Below, one piece after another: positions 8,672 through 18,142 of a stretch of DNA of 45,819 nucleotides. The stretch comes from Phycisphaerales bacterium (lineage in GTDB: Bacteria; Planctomycetota; Phycisphaerae; Phycisphaerales; SM1A02): assembly GCA_014238205.1 (NCBI GenBank), contig JABABM010000019.1, positions 336 to 46,154 on the forward strand, in the 5' to 3' direction. Position numbers and translations under genes: made by a program. Every line of letters starts with the position of its first letter. The stretch's first letter is position 1. The notes under the pieces were generated by a model. It was given only the letters and a program-made list of their open reading frames with translations, was not told the DNA's origin and did no database searches.

Positions 8672-9831
8672 TGTTCCTTCCGCTGCTTGCACTTGCCGGG
8701 ATGCTCCTTGCCCCTGCGGACATCGTTGTTCCGCGTGGAGGAGGCGATGTGGTGCAAGGGGAGATCACACGCCTTGATGAAGATGGAATACTCCTGCGCA
8801 TCCCCGGCGAAGCCGAGGATGACGTGGTTGAAGTCATGCTTTCATGGGATCGTGTTGCAGACGTTCGTATTGCCGGTCCGGTCCAGCCGCGACTGCCGGA
8901 GTTGATGAAGACTGCTGAAACTCTCTGGCGGGCACGTTCCCGGCTCGATCGAGGTGACATGGCCAATGCAGAACCGATCCTGGAACTCCAGTTTCCAGGC
9001 ATGGTCGGCCGAACCAGTGAGACGGCGCTGGTGGTCTCGGATGGACTGCTGCGATGTCGCCTGGACCGTGGTGCCAATGCAGAGGCTCTCCTGCCGGGCC
9101 TCGAGATGGCGAGACTTCGGCGAGCTGGCATTACAACCAGCAGCGATGCCCTGCGTGTTCCCCCGGTACTTCCGCCCGTGGAAGTCGAGGGAGTCGTCCC
9201 CGTCTGGGATCCCGAGTTCAACCTGCTTCCATACCTCCCCCCGGTCTGGCTGGATGGACCTGGAGTTGCCAATGCCCGTGTCGAACTGAAAGAGTGGTCC
9301 TCGGAAAGTGACCCGCTCATGTCGACAATCGCGGGCCTGTACCAGGCAGGCCTCGATCAGGACCTTGGAAATGAAATCACCCCGGTGGACCTGGAATCCG
9401 ACGCGATTTCCGATGAGAAGGGCACCATGCTCCTCGGGCAGATGATCAATGCAGTCCATGCAGACCCGGAAGTCCGCAAGGATGCAAGGAGACGACTGCA
9501 GCAGAGGCCAGCCAACGACCCCCAGTGGGTCGAGGCGTGGATCCGGTACCAGCTTGGTCGCTCCTATCTCATGGAAGAAGGAACTGGACAGCGACGCAAG
9601 GGTCAGCTCAACCTGGCACATGTTGTTGCTCGTTCATCACAGGCACAGCCATACCTGGCAGGCGTTGCCATGGAAATCATGGCCGCCGAGTTTGAATCAA
9701 CGGGTGATCTCGAGGCGGCAGAGCGCCTCAGGGGAGATCTCGCTCGCAGTACACCCAGACATCCGGTGCTTCGAACACCGGCCCTCAATCCATCCAGGCC
9801 CAGCCTTGGAGATGGGAAGGAGAACCCATGA
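8668..9831 (+). CDS. Secreted TPR-like protein of the vWA/ExbBD operon
   Basis: A 387-residue protein with a signal peptide (hydrophobic residues 3-15, cleavage near residue 17). After it comes a small beta-rich segment (about 24-66; GEITRLDEDGILLRI, then VMLSWDRVADVRI) resembling SH3/LSm-like folds that often precede TPR regions in planctomycete proteins. The remainder is helical; its C-terminal part (about 290-370) reads like TPR helices (YQLGRSYLMEEG, MAAEFESTGDLEAAERL). No catalytic motif is seen. Its ATG overlaps the vWA stop by 4 bp, with GGAGGT just upstream, and exbB overlaps its end. I infer a periplasmic scaffold or sensor for the motor; the family is not recognised by name. Confidence 0.72.
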   Translation: MMFLPLLALAGMLLAPADIVVPRGGGDVVQGEITRLDEDGILLRIPGEAEDDVVEVMLSWDRVADVRIAGPVQPRLPELMKTAETLWRARSRLDRGDMANAEPILELQFPGMVGRTSETALVVSDGLLRCRLDRGANAEALLPGLEMARLRRAGITTSSDALRVPPVLPPVEVEGVVPVWDPEFNLLPYLPPVWLDGPGVANARVELKEWSSESDPLMSTIAGLYQAGLDQDLGNEITPVDLESDAISDEKGTMLLGQMINAVHADPEVRKDARRRLQQRPANDPQWVEAWIRYQLGRSYLMEEGTGQRRKGQLNLAHVVARSSQAQPYLAGVAMEIMAAEFESTGDLEAAERLRGDLARSTPRHPVLRTPALNPSRPSLGDGKENP

Positions 9832-10547
9832 CTTCGTTATTCACGCCGTTCATCGTTGCAACGGCAGCAGCACCAGAAGGTGCTTCCTGGTGGGATACGA
9901 TCGTGCGAGGCGGCACGGTCGGTTTCATCATCCTGATTCTGAGCATCGTGGCTCTGGTCCTGGTGATCATCCACTTCGTGCAGATTCGACGCCAGTCACT
10001 GCTGCCTCCGGGCCAGTTGGAAGAACTCGACAAGCGTCTTTCGGATGGCAATGTCGATGGAGCGGCTGCCTACTGCCTCGATCCGGCAAATGATTCCTTC
10101 ATGACACGGATCATGGCTGCCGGTCTTCTTCGCTACCAGCGGTCGGCATTTGGTGTCTTTGAAATCAAGAGCGCTGTCGAAGAAGCGGGTGACGAACAGA
10201 CAGCCCGCCTGTACCGGGCGACGGACGGCCTTGGCTTGATCGGCACCATTGCTCCGCTTCTTGGACTTCTCGGCACGGTCATCGGAATGGTCGGAGCCTT
10301 CGATTCCGTGGCCCACAGTGCTGGTTCCGACTCCGAGGCCCTGGCAGCGAACATCTCGCTGGCCCTCGTTACGACCCTCATGGGATTGACACTTGCCATT
10401 CCATGCGTCGCCCTGTTCACCTACTTCAGGAACCGCATTGACGCCCTGGCGGCGGATGGTGCCCGGGAGATCGAGCGTCTCCTCATTCACCTGGAAAGTT
10501 CGACTGCCCCGGTATCGGATGAAGGCAGCGGAGGCAGCAATACGTGA
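9828..10547 (+). CDS. exbB: MotA/TolQ/ExbB-type proton channel protein
   Basis: A 239-residue inner-membrane protein of the ExbB/TolQ family, whose pentamer with ExbD converts proton flow into mechanical work on TonB-like partners. Three helices are visible: about residues 28-50, then after a cytoplasmic loop about 133-160 (IGTIAPLLGLLGTVIGMVGAF, the family signature) and 172-198. An extra hydrophobic N-terminal stretch precedes the first helix, as is common in planctomycete and proteobacterial versions. The ATG overlaps the previous stop (ATGA) and has AAGGAG 6 bp upstream. The two downstream exbD genes supply the partner. The symbol is used in the family sense; orthology to E. coli exbB is not implied. 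Confidence 0.93.
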   Translation: MTSLFTPFIVATAAAPEGASWWDTIVRGGTVGFIILILSIVALVLVIIHFVQIRRQSLLPPGQLEELDKRLSDGNVDGAAAYCLDPANDSFMTRIMAAGLLRYQRSAFGVFEIKSAVEEAGDEQTARLYRATDGLGLIGTIAPLLGLLGTVIGMVGAFDSVAHSAGSDSEALAANISLALVTTLMGLTLAIPCVALFTYFRNRIDALAADGAREIERLLIHLESSTAPVSDEGSGGSNT

Positions 10548-10975
10548 GATTCTCCTCCGGCTCAAAATCCCGGGAACTGCTGGTCGAGTTGACGCCGATG
10601 ATCGACGTGGTCTTTCTCCTGATCATCTTCTTCATGGTCACTTCGGAGTTTGCGCGTGATGTCCGGGCCGAAGTGGAACTGCCGAAGCTCCCAGGTGAGC
10701 AACTGGAGGAGAACGAAGAAGCGGGTGTTGTCGTGAACATCGATGAACATGGCAACATCATCCTCAATGTCTCGGAGGAACCGGTCACACTGGAGCAGCT
10801 CCGGAAGCAGCTGCAGGTGTTCTTCATTACGGATACGTCGACCGAGCAGCGGGTGCTGCTGAGAGCTGATCGAAGAGCCTCGGCAGGTCGCTTGAACGAG
10901 GTCGTCCGGGTCCTTCATGAAATCGGCGTCCCAGCGGCACGCATGGGAACCGAGATTCCCGGGGGGCTCCAATGA
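10544..10975 (+). CDS. exbD: ExbD/TolR-type protein, first copy
   Basis: A 143-residue ExbD/TolR-family protein: short cytoplasmic N-terminus, one membrane helix (about residues 20-38) starting with LTPMIDVVFLLIIFF, and a small periplasmic domain (about 60-143). The Asp of PMIDVVF is the conserved proton-carrying residue. The start is GTG, overlapping the exbB stop as GTGA, with GGAGG 9 bp upstream. It differs clearly from the second copy after the helix, so the motor may use a mixed ExbD pair. Confidence 0.92.
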   Translation: MRFSSGSKSRELLVELTPMIDVVFLLIIFFMVTSEFARDVRAEVELPKLPGEQLEENEEAGVVVNIDEHGNIILNVSEEPVTLEQLRKQLQVFFITDTSTEQRVLLRADRRASAGRLNEVVRVLHEIGVPAARMGTEIPGGLQ

Positions 10976-11397
10976 ATCGTCGCAGAGAGGCACGGGCAAG
11001 GAGAAGATCGCAGCGACTGGGCGTGAATCTCACGAGCATGATCGATGTGACATTCCTCCTCCTGGTCTACTTCATGGTCAGCACGGTGATGGCACGCCAG
11101 GAAGACCAGTTGACGTCATCACTCCAGACGCGTGATTCGGATGCAACTGGTTCGCAGGTTGACTTCCAGCCCCAGATCATCGAGGTACTGAGCATCGAGG
11201 GCACGCCGTCCTACAGGCTGGCGGGTCGTGTGTTTACGGACGATCGGAGCCTGGAGTCGGTGTTGTCTGAACTGCCACATGAGATAGGTGTCTTCGTTCG
11301 AGTCCATCCGAATGTGCCCGTCGGCTTTGCCCTGGCAGCAGTGCAGTCTGCCAGGAACGCTGGCTTTGCCCAGGTGACCTATGTTCCTGAGAAGTAG
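10972..11397 (+). CDS. ExbD/TolR-type protein, second copy
   Basis: A 141-residue ExbD/TolR homologue with a strongly basic N-terminus (RRREARARRRSQR), one membrane helix beginning LTSMIDVTFLLLVYF with the conserved Asp, and a periplasmic domain of about 95 residues. The Pro of the usual TPMID is replaced by Ser. The ATG overlaps the first exbD stop as ATGA. Two different ExbD genes in tandem after ExbB are common in planctomycetes and other phyla, and they probably form the stator of this operon's motor together. Confidence 0.9.
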   Translation: MNRRREARARRRSQRLGVNLTSMIDVTFLLLVYFMVSTVMARQEDQLTSSLQTRDSDATGSQVDFQPQIIEVLSIEGTPSYRLAGRVFTDDRSLESVLSELPHEIGVFVRVHPNVPVGFALAAVQSARNAGFAQVTYVPEK

Positions 11398-13984
11398 TCG
11401 ACAGCATGTCGCCAAGAGCCTCCTCCTGGTGTTGCTGGCACTCGTGCCTGCCTCGCTTGTTTCACGAACAGAGGCTGATGATGTTGCAGCATGGCTCGAA
11501 TCGCGAGGCTTCAACCGATTGCTTGCCGAGCATTACGAGGAACAGTTCGAGGATGCGAAGAGTGATGAGCGGGTCGAGATGGCCACTCGACTTGCACGGC
11601 TCTATGCCCAGTTGTTGATGGACTCGAGAGATTCAGATGAACGAACCTGGCTCGAAGCCAGAGGCATGCAGTTGCTGAAGGGCATCCCGCCCGGCGAAGC
11701 GGAAGATCTCCGAGTCGAGTTGCTCAACGGCAGGTACATGGTCGCGGAGGACACGGCGGAACGGTACAGGCTTCGGCTTACGGACGCAGAAGATGTCGAT
11801 CATGCGGTGGAATCCCTCGATTCGATCATCGAGGAACTTCAGCGAATCATCGTTCGGACCAGCAAATCGTTCGAATCATCAACACGGAAGATGAATAGAA
11901 GTTCCTCTTCCCGATCAGCACCTCGGCGGGAGCGGTTGAACCAGCAGCAGCAGGTGCTTCGTCGAGCCGAGTACCTGCTTGCATGGTCGCTTGCGTATCG
12001 AGGATGGTTGAAACAAGACGCTGATTCCGTCGAGAAGGCGGAGTCGCTGTTTGCGAAGCTGCTGGACCTCAAGGCAGGGGAGTTGGATCCGGATCATGTC
12101 TCGCTGGATCGACGGGCTGAAGACGCGGTGTCCTGGTCGATTCTCGGGATGGCATTCTGCCGGGGCATGAGCCGTTCAACGACGACGGCCATGCGATGGT
12201 TCGATCTCCTGGAAGTACGGCAGGTTCCAAGTTCGGTCTCCAGTCTCGTTCCTGCATGGAGGCTGGCTGTCCTTCTTGACGAGATGGATCACGAGCGTGT
12301 CGGCCTGCTTCTTGATGACCTGGAAGCAAGGAATGAGGTGGTTCCGACAACGTGGTGGCGACTGGTCGCGGTCCATGGGCTCGAGCAGCAGGCTGGAACA
12401 ACGGGTCGGCTTCTTGCCGATCGAGCCATCGCGGCGCTGGCTTCCCGAAATGCCCTTGACCATCTCTACGATCTCGTTGATCGCTACGGAGACAGCCTTT
12501 CATCGGATGATGGCTTCGCTCTTGCGTATGCACGTGGAGTCCTCAAGTACAAGGAAGCCCAGGATGCATCCGGGGAAGAGGATGCTCCGCTGAATGAAGA
12601 AGCGCGACGAGCCTACAGGGAGGCGGGTGTTCTTCTCGAGCGTGCGATGGAGGAGGAGGACCGTGACCGATGGTCGCGTGCGATTGCAGGCTGTTCAGCG
12701 CTGCTTGGCTGGTGTCGATGGAATACGGAACAGTTTTCCGCAGCACGTGACGCATTCCTCTTTGCATCGAACCAGGGTGATCCAAGTTTGGCGGAAGGCC
12801 ATTTCTGGATGGCCATCGTGTGTGAGGATCGTCTTGCCGGCGATGACGGGGATTCCGAATCCGCGGAGAGATTGTCCAGCTTGACCGCCGAGTACATCAA
12901 GCGGTGGCCTGATGGTTCTCGAACAGGGGAACTGATGGTCCGGAGTGTCGCTGATGTCGAGCCCAGCATGGAGGCGGTTGAACAACTCGGGAACGTCCAG
13001 CCCGGGGATCCGGCTCATGCGGATGCCCAGCGTCGATCAGCACAGATCCTGTATGCACTCTTTGCCGATGAAGCATCGAAGCAGCAGAAGGAGGCAGGCG
13101 AGCGATACCTGGTTGTCGCACTTCCGCTTCTCATGGCTGATGCAGACATTGCTGCAACGGATTCGGATGCAGCCGGCCGATGCATTGCGCGTGCCCGTCG
13201 AATCCTGGAAGTTGCACTTGACTCACAGTTGCAGCGGCTCGTTGCAGCCGAATCCGCGTTCCGGGCAGTGAAAGATCGTGCTGGATTTCCGCTCGAACCG
13301 CTCCAGGGGTTCGAGGAGGAGTTGAAGCTCAGGCATCTGCAGATGTCGCTTCTCCAGGATGACACCGACCGGGCCGAGACCATCGGCCTTGAACTTGTCG
13401 ATGCCGACCCAGACGGCCTCTGGACACGGCTTGCATCCCGTTCCCTCTTTCGCGAGGCATTGAAACGATGGAAAGCGGGGGAAGGCGTGGCTCAACGAGA
13501 TCGTGTTGCAGCCTGGGGCAGGCGGATTCTTGACGAACACGAAGATCTCGCGGTGGCATTGGCATCACCGGGCATGGTGACCGTGGCTTCAAATGTCGCA
13601 GCCGCTGGACTCGAGACATGGAATGAGACGAATGAGGATTCGCTCGCCCGTGCCACGTGTGATCTCTATGGCCGCTTGCTTGACCTGCATCCGCGAAACC
13701 AGCAGTTCCTTCGAGGTCGTGGCACCCTGTCCAGGGAGATCGGGGAACAGGTTGAGTCCATGCGTTGCTGGCGTGTTCTCCTTGCAGGGACGACTCCTGG
13801 AAGCGATCTCTGGTTCGAGTCAAAGACGAACCATGCTGAACTGCTGGCTGAAACAGAGCCTGATCGATCTCTCCAGGTGCTTCTTCAGCACAGGGTGCTC
13901 TACCCGGAATGGGGTCCCTCGCCATGGGGTGGACGCCTTGCATCCCTTCATCGATCGCTGGCAGGTGGGGGTGATGCCCCATGA
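11381..13984 (+). CDS. Long exported helical (TPR-like) protein of the operon
   Basis: An 867-residue protein with a signal peptide (about residues 1-32, hydrophobic core SLLLVLLALVPASLV) and an almost wholly helical mature part. Segments such as AWLESRGFNRLLAEHY, ALAYARGVLKYKEAQD and AEGHFWMAIVCEDRL look like degenerate TPR or other alpha-solenoid repeats. A basic, Ser-rich stretch (about 165-190) interrupts it. No enzymatic motif was found. It starts 17 bp inside the second exbD gene, the only join in the operon that is not a 4-bp overlap. Likely a periplasmic solenoid that the vWA protein or the neighbouring large protein binds; this is inference. Confidence 0.75.
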   Translation: MFLRSSRQHVAKSLLLVLLALVPASLVSRTEADDVAAWLESRGFNRLLAEHYEEQFEDAKSDERVEMATRLARLYAQLLMDSRDSDERTWLEARGMQLLKGIPPGEAEDLRVELLNGRYMVAEDTAERYRLRLTDAEDVDHAVESLDSIIEELQRIIVRTSKSFESSTRKMNRSSSSRSAPRRERLNQQQQVLRRAEYLLAWSLAYRGWLKQDADSVEKAESLFAKLLDLKAGELDPDHVSLDRRAEDAVSWSILGMAFCRGMSRSTTTAMRWFDLLEVRQVPSSVSSLVPAWRLAVLLDEMDHERVGLLLDDLEARNEVVPTTWWRLVAVHGLEQQAGTTGRLLADRAIAALASRNALDHLYDLVDRYGDSLSSDDGFALAYARGVLKYKEAQDASGEEDAPLNEEARRAYREAGVLLERAMEEEDRDRWSRAIAGCSALLGWCRWNTEQFSAARDAFLFASNQGDPSLAEGHFWMAIVCEDRLAGDDGDSESAERLSSLTAEYIKRWPDGSRTGELMVRSVADVEPSMEAVEQLGNVQPGDPAHADAQRRSAQILYALFADEASKQQKEAGERYLVVALPLLMADADIAATDSDAAGRCIARARRILEVALDSQLQRLVAAESAFRAVKDRAGFPLEPLQGFEEELKLRHLQMSLLQDDTDRAETIGLELVDADPDGLWTRLASRSLFREALKRWKAGEGVAQRDRVAAWGRRILDEHEDLAVALASPGMVTVASNVAAAGLETWNETNEDSLARATCDLYGRLLDLHPRNQQFLRGRGTLSREIGEQVESMRCWRVLLAGTTPGSDLWFESKTNHAELLAETEPDRSLQVLLQHRVLYPEWGPSPWGGRLASLHRSLAGGGDAP

Positions 13985-16890
13985 GCCGGACAGACCCCAT
14001 GATGCGATTCCTTGGAGTCCGGTTTGATGCCGATGAGCTCGACCTGCTTGGTATCGAGCCCACCTACATCTCCAGTGCCGGAATCGATGCGGCCCTGGCC
14101 TCTCGCCTGGCCTCGGTGTACGACCATCCTGATGGACGGAGTGCAGATGCCGAGATGGTCTGCAAGTTGCTCAGGGATGCGGCGGACCGTCTTCGAGATG
14201 AGAACATCAGGTCGACCATCATTGCGTCGCATACCGTGTCCGTCGAGCAGGGAATTGCCCCTGCTGTCGCCAACGTTCCGGTGTCCAGCACGGAGTCGGT
14301 CCCTGCAGTCTCGATGACCCCGCTGCAGGAACGTCTTCTTACGATTCTTGCGGGAAGTGGCGGCTGGAATCCCCAGAGCCGTGCACGCTTGTCATCGGTT
14401 GCGGCAACCGAGGGTCTGACTCCAGAGGGGTTGATGACGGAGCTGGCAGCGCTGGGTCGAGGGATGCGTTCCGGCCTTCGTGCAGCACCCAAGCGGACTG
14501 CATCGGCAGCATCTGTTGCATCCAGGGCACTTGAGCCAGGCTTCCTTGAACGTGTCATCGACGAGTACGCCCCCGAGCTTCGAGGGAATGACAGGCGTTC
14601 GATCCTGAAGATGTGCCTCCTGTTCACAGGTATCGGGCTGCTGGGACTTGTACTCATGATCCGCTTTCTCTTCCCGGAACTGGATCCGGGAATGGTGATG
14701 ACCTCACAGGGCGAGGTTGCAGTCGTCGGAACAACATCTTCGAAGACGTTCGGCGGTGGGTTTGATGATGCGAGCGGTGGCCAGAAGCAAGTCGTACCGG
14801 CACTCAGTTTCAAAGATGTGCCCGTCATCGAAGAACTCGAGATTTCCCAGGAAGTACTCGATGCAGCTGATGCGTCTGCCGAGACGGTTCGTCAAATAGA
14901 GGCCTATTCGCGTCAACTCATCGGAATCCAGGAACTGGACCCAGCGATGTTGGAGACCTGGTCGAGCGCGGTTGAAACGGCATCGACAGGGTGGTTCGTC
15001 ACCGAACCGGCCACGGCCCATGCCATGCGTGGAGCCATCCAGCGTGCGATCGACACATCGGGTGCGAATCCCAAGGTCTTCCAGTCGCTTCAACGAACAC
15101 TTGCTCCGAAGACGCCCTTTGGGCAACTTTCGCCACTTGATCTGCCCAGGGGAGCATGGTCTGCGGGAATGACGAGCATGGTTGCCATGTCGGATACGAC
15201 CTCTCCGGCTGTTCGGGCAAATGCGGTAGCCCTGCTCCGCATCGGCCTTGGCCAGAATGCAACGCCTTCAGGATTCGATGCCGCTGCAGCTTCATGGCTT
15301 GAAACCTGTATTCCCGACCTTGTTGAGGGCATGGAGACAAACAGGGAATCAGAAACGTCCTGGTCTCTCTGGCTTGCAGGCCTCGATGCACTGTCGGATC
15401 GACAAGTTGCTCAGCATGCGATCGCCCTGGCCTTGGAGTCACTTCTCAGGACGGAAACAGACCTGTCCAGAGAGGGGCCCTCGCAGCGGATCCTCGGCAG
15501 CCTGCTGGTCGCCATTGACTGGTCCACGTATCCGGGTTCCAGATCTGCGATTCCAGATCTGTTCGACGACTCGAGTATCTCATCATCTGACCTGTGGGTT
15601 CTTTCAAGCATGCTCGTGCGCCTCGATTCCACGTCCAGTTGGTTCAAGGAAGGTCTTGTTCTGTCTCCCGATGCGGATGCAGTGTCCAGGCGTCTGGCGC
15701 GGGATCGACTTCTTGCCGCATGGCCTGCAGATGGGGGTGCTCCGCTTCAACTGGAGGACATGCTGCCCGAGGAGTTCGATCCTGCCTTGGCAGAAACATG
15801 GCTGTTGGTCTATGGACAGGTCAAGTCATTGCCTGGTGGCAAGGGGGACATTCCGGTGCTTCGCAGGATCCTCATGGACCGGCTGCTCCAGGAAGCAGCC
15901 GTGGACCTGTTGTCGAGCTCCGGTCAACGGGTGCTCTCGACACTCAATGAAGTAGAAGGCCTTGTCGAGGCAGCCTTGTCGGGGAAGACGGAATCCTCTG
16001 CGAGCTCCGGCGCCATTCCGACACTCCCCGGTAGTCAAGTCGATGGAGACTGGTCGGACCTGTACAGGGAAGCCAAGTCGAAGACGGACAAGTTCGACAT
16101 CCTGCATGCCCTCGAGATCCAGAGCGCCGAAGAACTCGGCCCACTCGATGCATCCTGTCTTGCAGGGGAAGCCATGACCGCATCAACGGATATCCGTGAA
16201 TCAGCCCAGTACGTCATCGAGCGACGTTTCGCGGAGTCTCGGAACGTGGTGATGGCCCTGGTCGATCACTTCGCATCGATGAAGTCCAAGCCGAGGGATG
16301 TCTCCGGGTTCATCGAGTCGATCACCGGTGAGCAGCTGCCGCGTACGACATCGACCCAGTGGCCCCTGCAGGCACGCTTGGCACTGGTGAATCATGCCAT
16401 CGAACTTCAACTGGGCAATGGCATGGCCATTGATGAAATAGGCGTAATGTTCGCTGAATCCCTGCAGCGTGAAGCCGAGTCACTTGGGCGTTCCTCGCAG
16501 GGTTCCCTGCTTGCCGATGATGCGGCTGCCCAGTTGACCACCGCCTGGCAGGACCATCTCGATCTTGCAGTACGGGCGGGTGGGCTTCCGGTGGGATGGG
16601 CGGATCGCCGAGCGGCCAGGGAACGCATGTCGGTCGACAGGTTGCAGCGATGTCTGGCTGAGCGGATTGCCACTGCGGAGTTGATCAATCGACTCATTAC
16701 GGCCCAGATTCCCTCGATGACAACCCGGATTAAAACCCTTGCCTCCAGTGCTGCCCGTGGGCGGACGGAGGCAGGGCATGTCCTTGAACAACTTGGAGTG
16801 ACGGAGCGATCACTCGTTGAAGCATGGAAGGCGAGAATCAATCTCGCTCTGGAATCAAGTGGTGCCCGTGACGAAGGAGGGGGAGCATGA
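13981..16890 (+). CDS. Large single-span membrane protein of the operon, unknown family
   Basis: A 969-residue protein. Residues 1-208 are predicted cytoplasmic: a helical segment (about 8-75) with DHPDG and a regular Leu/Ala pattern, and a second small helical domain (about 114-160). One membrane helix lies at about 210-230 (LLFTGIGLLGLVLMIRFLF). The remaining 730 residues would be periplasmic and look like a long helical solenoid. No known catalytic motif was recognised. Its ATG overlaps the previous stop as ATGA and its own stop overlaps the next gene. Because it spans the membrane and has a sizeable cytoplasmic domain, it could carry a signal from the cytoplasm to the envelope machinery. 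Not recognised by family. Confidence 0.7.
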   Translation: MSRTDPMMRFLGVRFDADELDLLGIEPTYISSAGIDAALASRLASVYDHPDGRSADAEMVCKLLRDAADRLRDENIRSTIIASHTVSVEQGIAPAVANVPVSSTESVPAVSMTPLQERLLTILAGSGGWNPQSRARLSSVAATEGLTPEGLMTELAALGRGMRSGLRAAPKRTASAASVASRALEPGFLERVIDEYAPELRGNDRRSILKMCLLFTGIGLLGLVLMIRFLFPELDPGMVMTSQGEVAVVGTTSSKTFGGGFDDASGGQKQVVPALSFKDVPVIEELEISQEVLDAADASAETVRQIEAYSRQLIGIQELDPAMLETWSSAVETASTGWFVTEPATAHAMRGAIQRAIDTSGANPKVFQSLQRTLAPKTPFGQLSPLDLPRGAWSAGMTSMVAMSDTTSPAVRANAVALLRIGLGQNATPSGFDAAAASWLETCIPDLVEGMETNRESETSWSLWLAGLDALSDRQVAQHAIALALESLLRTETDLSREGPSQRILGSLLVAIDWSTYPGSRSAIPDLFDDSSISSSDLWVLSSMLVRLDSTSSWFKEGLVLSPDADAVSRRLARDRLLAAWPADGGAPLQLEDMLPEEFDPALAETWLLVYGQVKSLPGGKGDIPVLRRILMDRLLQEAAVDLLSSSGQRVLSTLNEVEGLVEAALSGKTESSASSGAIPTLPGSQVDGDWSDLYREAKSKTDKFDILHALEIQSAEELGPLDASCLAGEAMTASTDIRESAQYVIERRFAESRNVVMALVDHFASMKSKPRDVSGFIESITGEQLPRTTSTQWPLQARLALVNHAIELQLGNGMAIDEIGVMFAESLQREAESLGRSSQGSLLADDAAAQLTTAWQDHLDLAVRAGGLPVGWADRRAARERMSVDRLQRCLAERIATAELINRLITAQIPSMTTRIKTLASSAARGRTEAGHVLEQLGVTERSLVEAWKARINLALESSGARDEGGGA

Positions 16891-17645
16891 TCCGCAGGAT
16901 GTTGCTGATTCTTCTGGCATGTGCGGCCGGTCTCCTGCTGCCCGGCATGCAGTCGATCGACCCGGTGATTCGTGAATCACTGGAGAACCTCGATCCTTCC
17001 ATGCCCGAGGGCTACTTTGAACTGGCTGAGCATGTTGCAGATTCGCCGGACTCGGTAAAGGATCGGGACCTGGCCATCCGACTCTATGCGCTGGCGGCGA
17101 CGTTGGACCCTGATCGGTGGGGGCATGGAAGCCTGCTGGGCATCAGCGTTCTGCTCGAGGGTGATCAGGATCGGACTCGAGCGGTGTACGCACTTCTGGA
17201 ACTCCAGGATGATGCTCGCCCGAACCTCCTTCCCCGGCGGGAGGTTGTTCTCGGTGCTGAATCGACCGCGGCGGTCAAGGCCTTTGACGTCATCTCCTGC
17301 ATTCGGACAGGAGACTCGATCAGGGCCCGAAGTCTTCTGCGACATGGCAGTGGCGTACGTGACATGCTGGAGTCGTTCCAGGATGCCGTACCCGGGGGCA
17401 TGAAGCGTCTCCTGGACCGGGCATCATCCCGTGATGGCGAAGTGCTGCTCAATGAAAAAGAGTACATCGCGCTGCTGCAGATTCAGTCGCAACTGCTCGG
17501 TGGCACACACGAAACATGGGCCGCAACGTTGGCAGTCGGGCTTGGTCAGCCACTGGAGGATTTGTCTGGAGCCGATCTGGGCAACGTGCTCAAGATGGAC
17601 CTGGAGGAGTCAAGTTGGCGGGATGGTCGATGGAGCAGGCCCTGA
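16887..17645 (+). CDS. Small exported helical protein, last gene of the operon
   Basis: A 252-residue protein with a signal peptide (about residues 1-22, MLLILLACAAGLLLPGM) and a helical body with TPR-like segments (PEGYFELAEHVADSPDS, LAIRLYALAATLDPDRW). No cysteine lipobox fits and no catalytic motif is seen. The ATG overlaps the previous stop as ATGA. The next gene, on the other strand, begins only 9 bp later, so the operon ends here. The role is unknown; context suggests a periplasmic partner of the ExbBD/vWA machine. Confidence 0.68.
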   Translation: MIRRMLLILLACAAGLLLPGMQSIDPVIRESLENLDPSMPEGYFELAEHVADSPDSVKDRDLAIRLYALAATLDPDRWGHGSLLGISVLLEGDQDRTRAVYALLELQDDARPNLLPRREVVLGAESTAAVKAFDVISCIRTGDSIRARSLLRHGSGVRDMLESFQDAVPGGMKRLLDRASSRDGEVLLNEKEYIALLQIQSQLLGGTHETWAATLAVGLGQPLEDLSGADLGNVLKMDLEESSWRDGRWSRP

Positions 17646-17654
17646 GAGACGAAC

Positions 17655-18113
17655 TCAACCCTCGTGTTCAAGGAGCCACTTCAACTTCTGTTTTGTCAGG
17701 TGGCCGATATCACTGACGAGTCCACTGGAGCCCAGTGACCACACGGCCCACGAGGTGTGGAATGGTTCGGTGGCCAGTTCGAAACCGTCCCTCATCGTCC
17801 GCTTCATCCTCTTGACCGAGACGGTCTCATGGAACTCGTCCTTCATCGGGATCGCTACCTGCAGATCTTCCGGGGAGGGAATGATGATTCCCAGCGAATC
17901 GTCCTCGTGGTGATCCTCAAGGGCAAACTCGATTGTCCAGTGCCAGCAGTCGCCGTACCACCGCACGGATTCAATGATTTCATCAAACCCGAGAAACATG
18001 GCACGAGCCTGGTCGAAGAGGGGGACAGCGGTGTCCAGCAGGTCACCTCGAAGGACATCGATGGTGGGGGTGTTGAACTGGTCGGACCAGGCTACTCGGC
18101 TGAATTGCGTCAT
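17655..18113 (-). CDS. Hypothetical protein, 152 residues
   Basis: A cytoplasmic-looking 152-residue protein without signal peptide or membrane helix. It is rich in Trp and acidic residues in the middle (RWYGDCWHWTIEFALEDHHED) and carries a regular strand pattern afterwards. I do not recognise the family. The start at 18113 is supported by GGAG 8 bp upstream on the minus strand and by an extended -10 element further up. It converges on the vWA/ExbBD operon and is divergent from the response regulator. Confidence 0.72.
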   Translation of the reverse strand: MTQFSRVAWSDQFNTPTIDVLRGDLLDTAVPLFDQARAMFLGFDEIIESVRWYGDCWHWTIEFALEDHHEDDSLGIIIPSPEDLQVAIPMKDEFHETVSVKRMKRTMRDGFELATEPFHTSWAVWSLGSSGLVSDIGHLTKQKLKWLLEHEG

Positions 18114-18142
18114 GATTCACTCCATTGACGGGGGAAACGACC

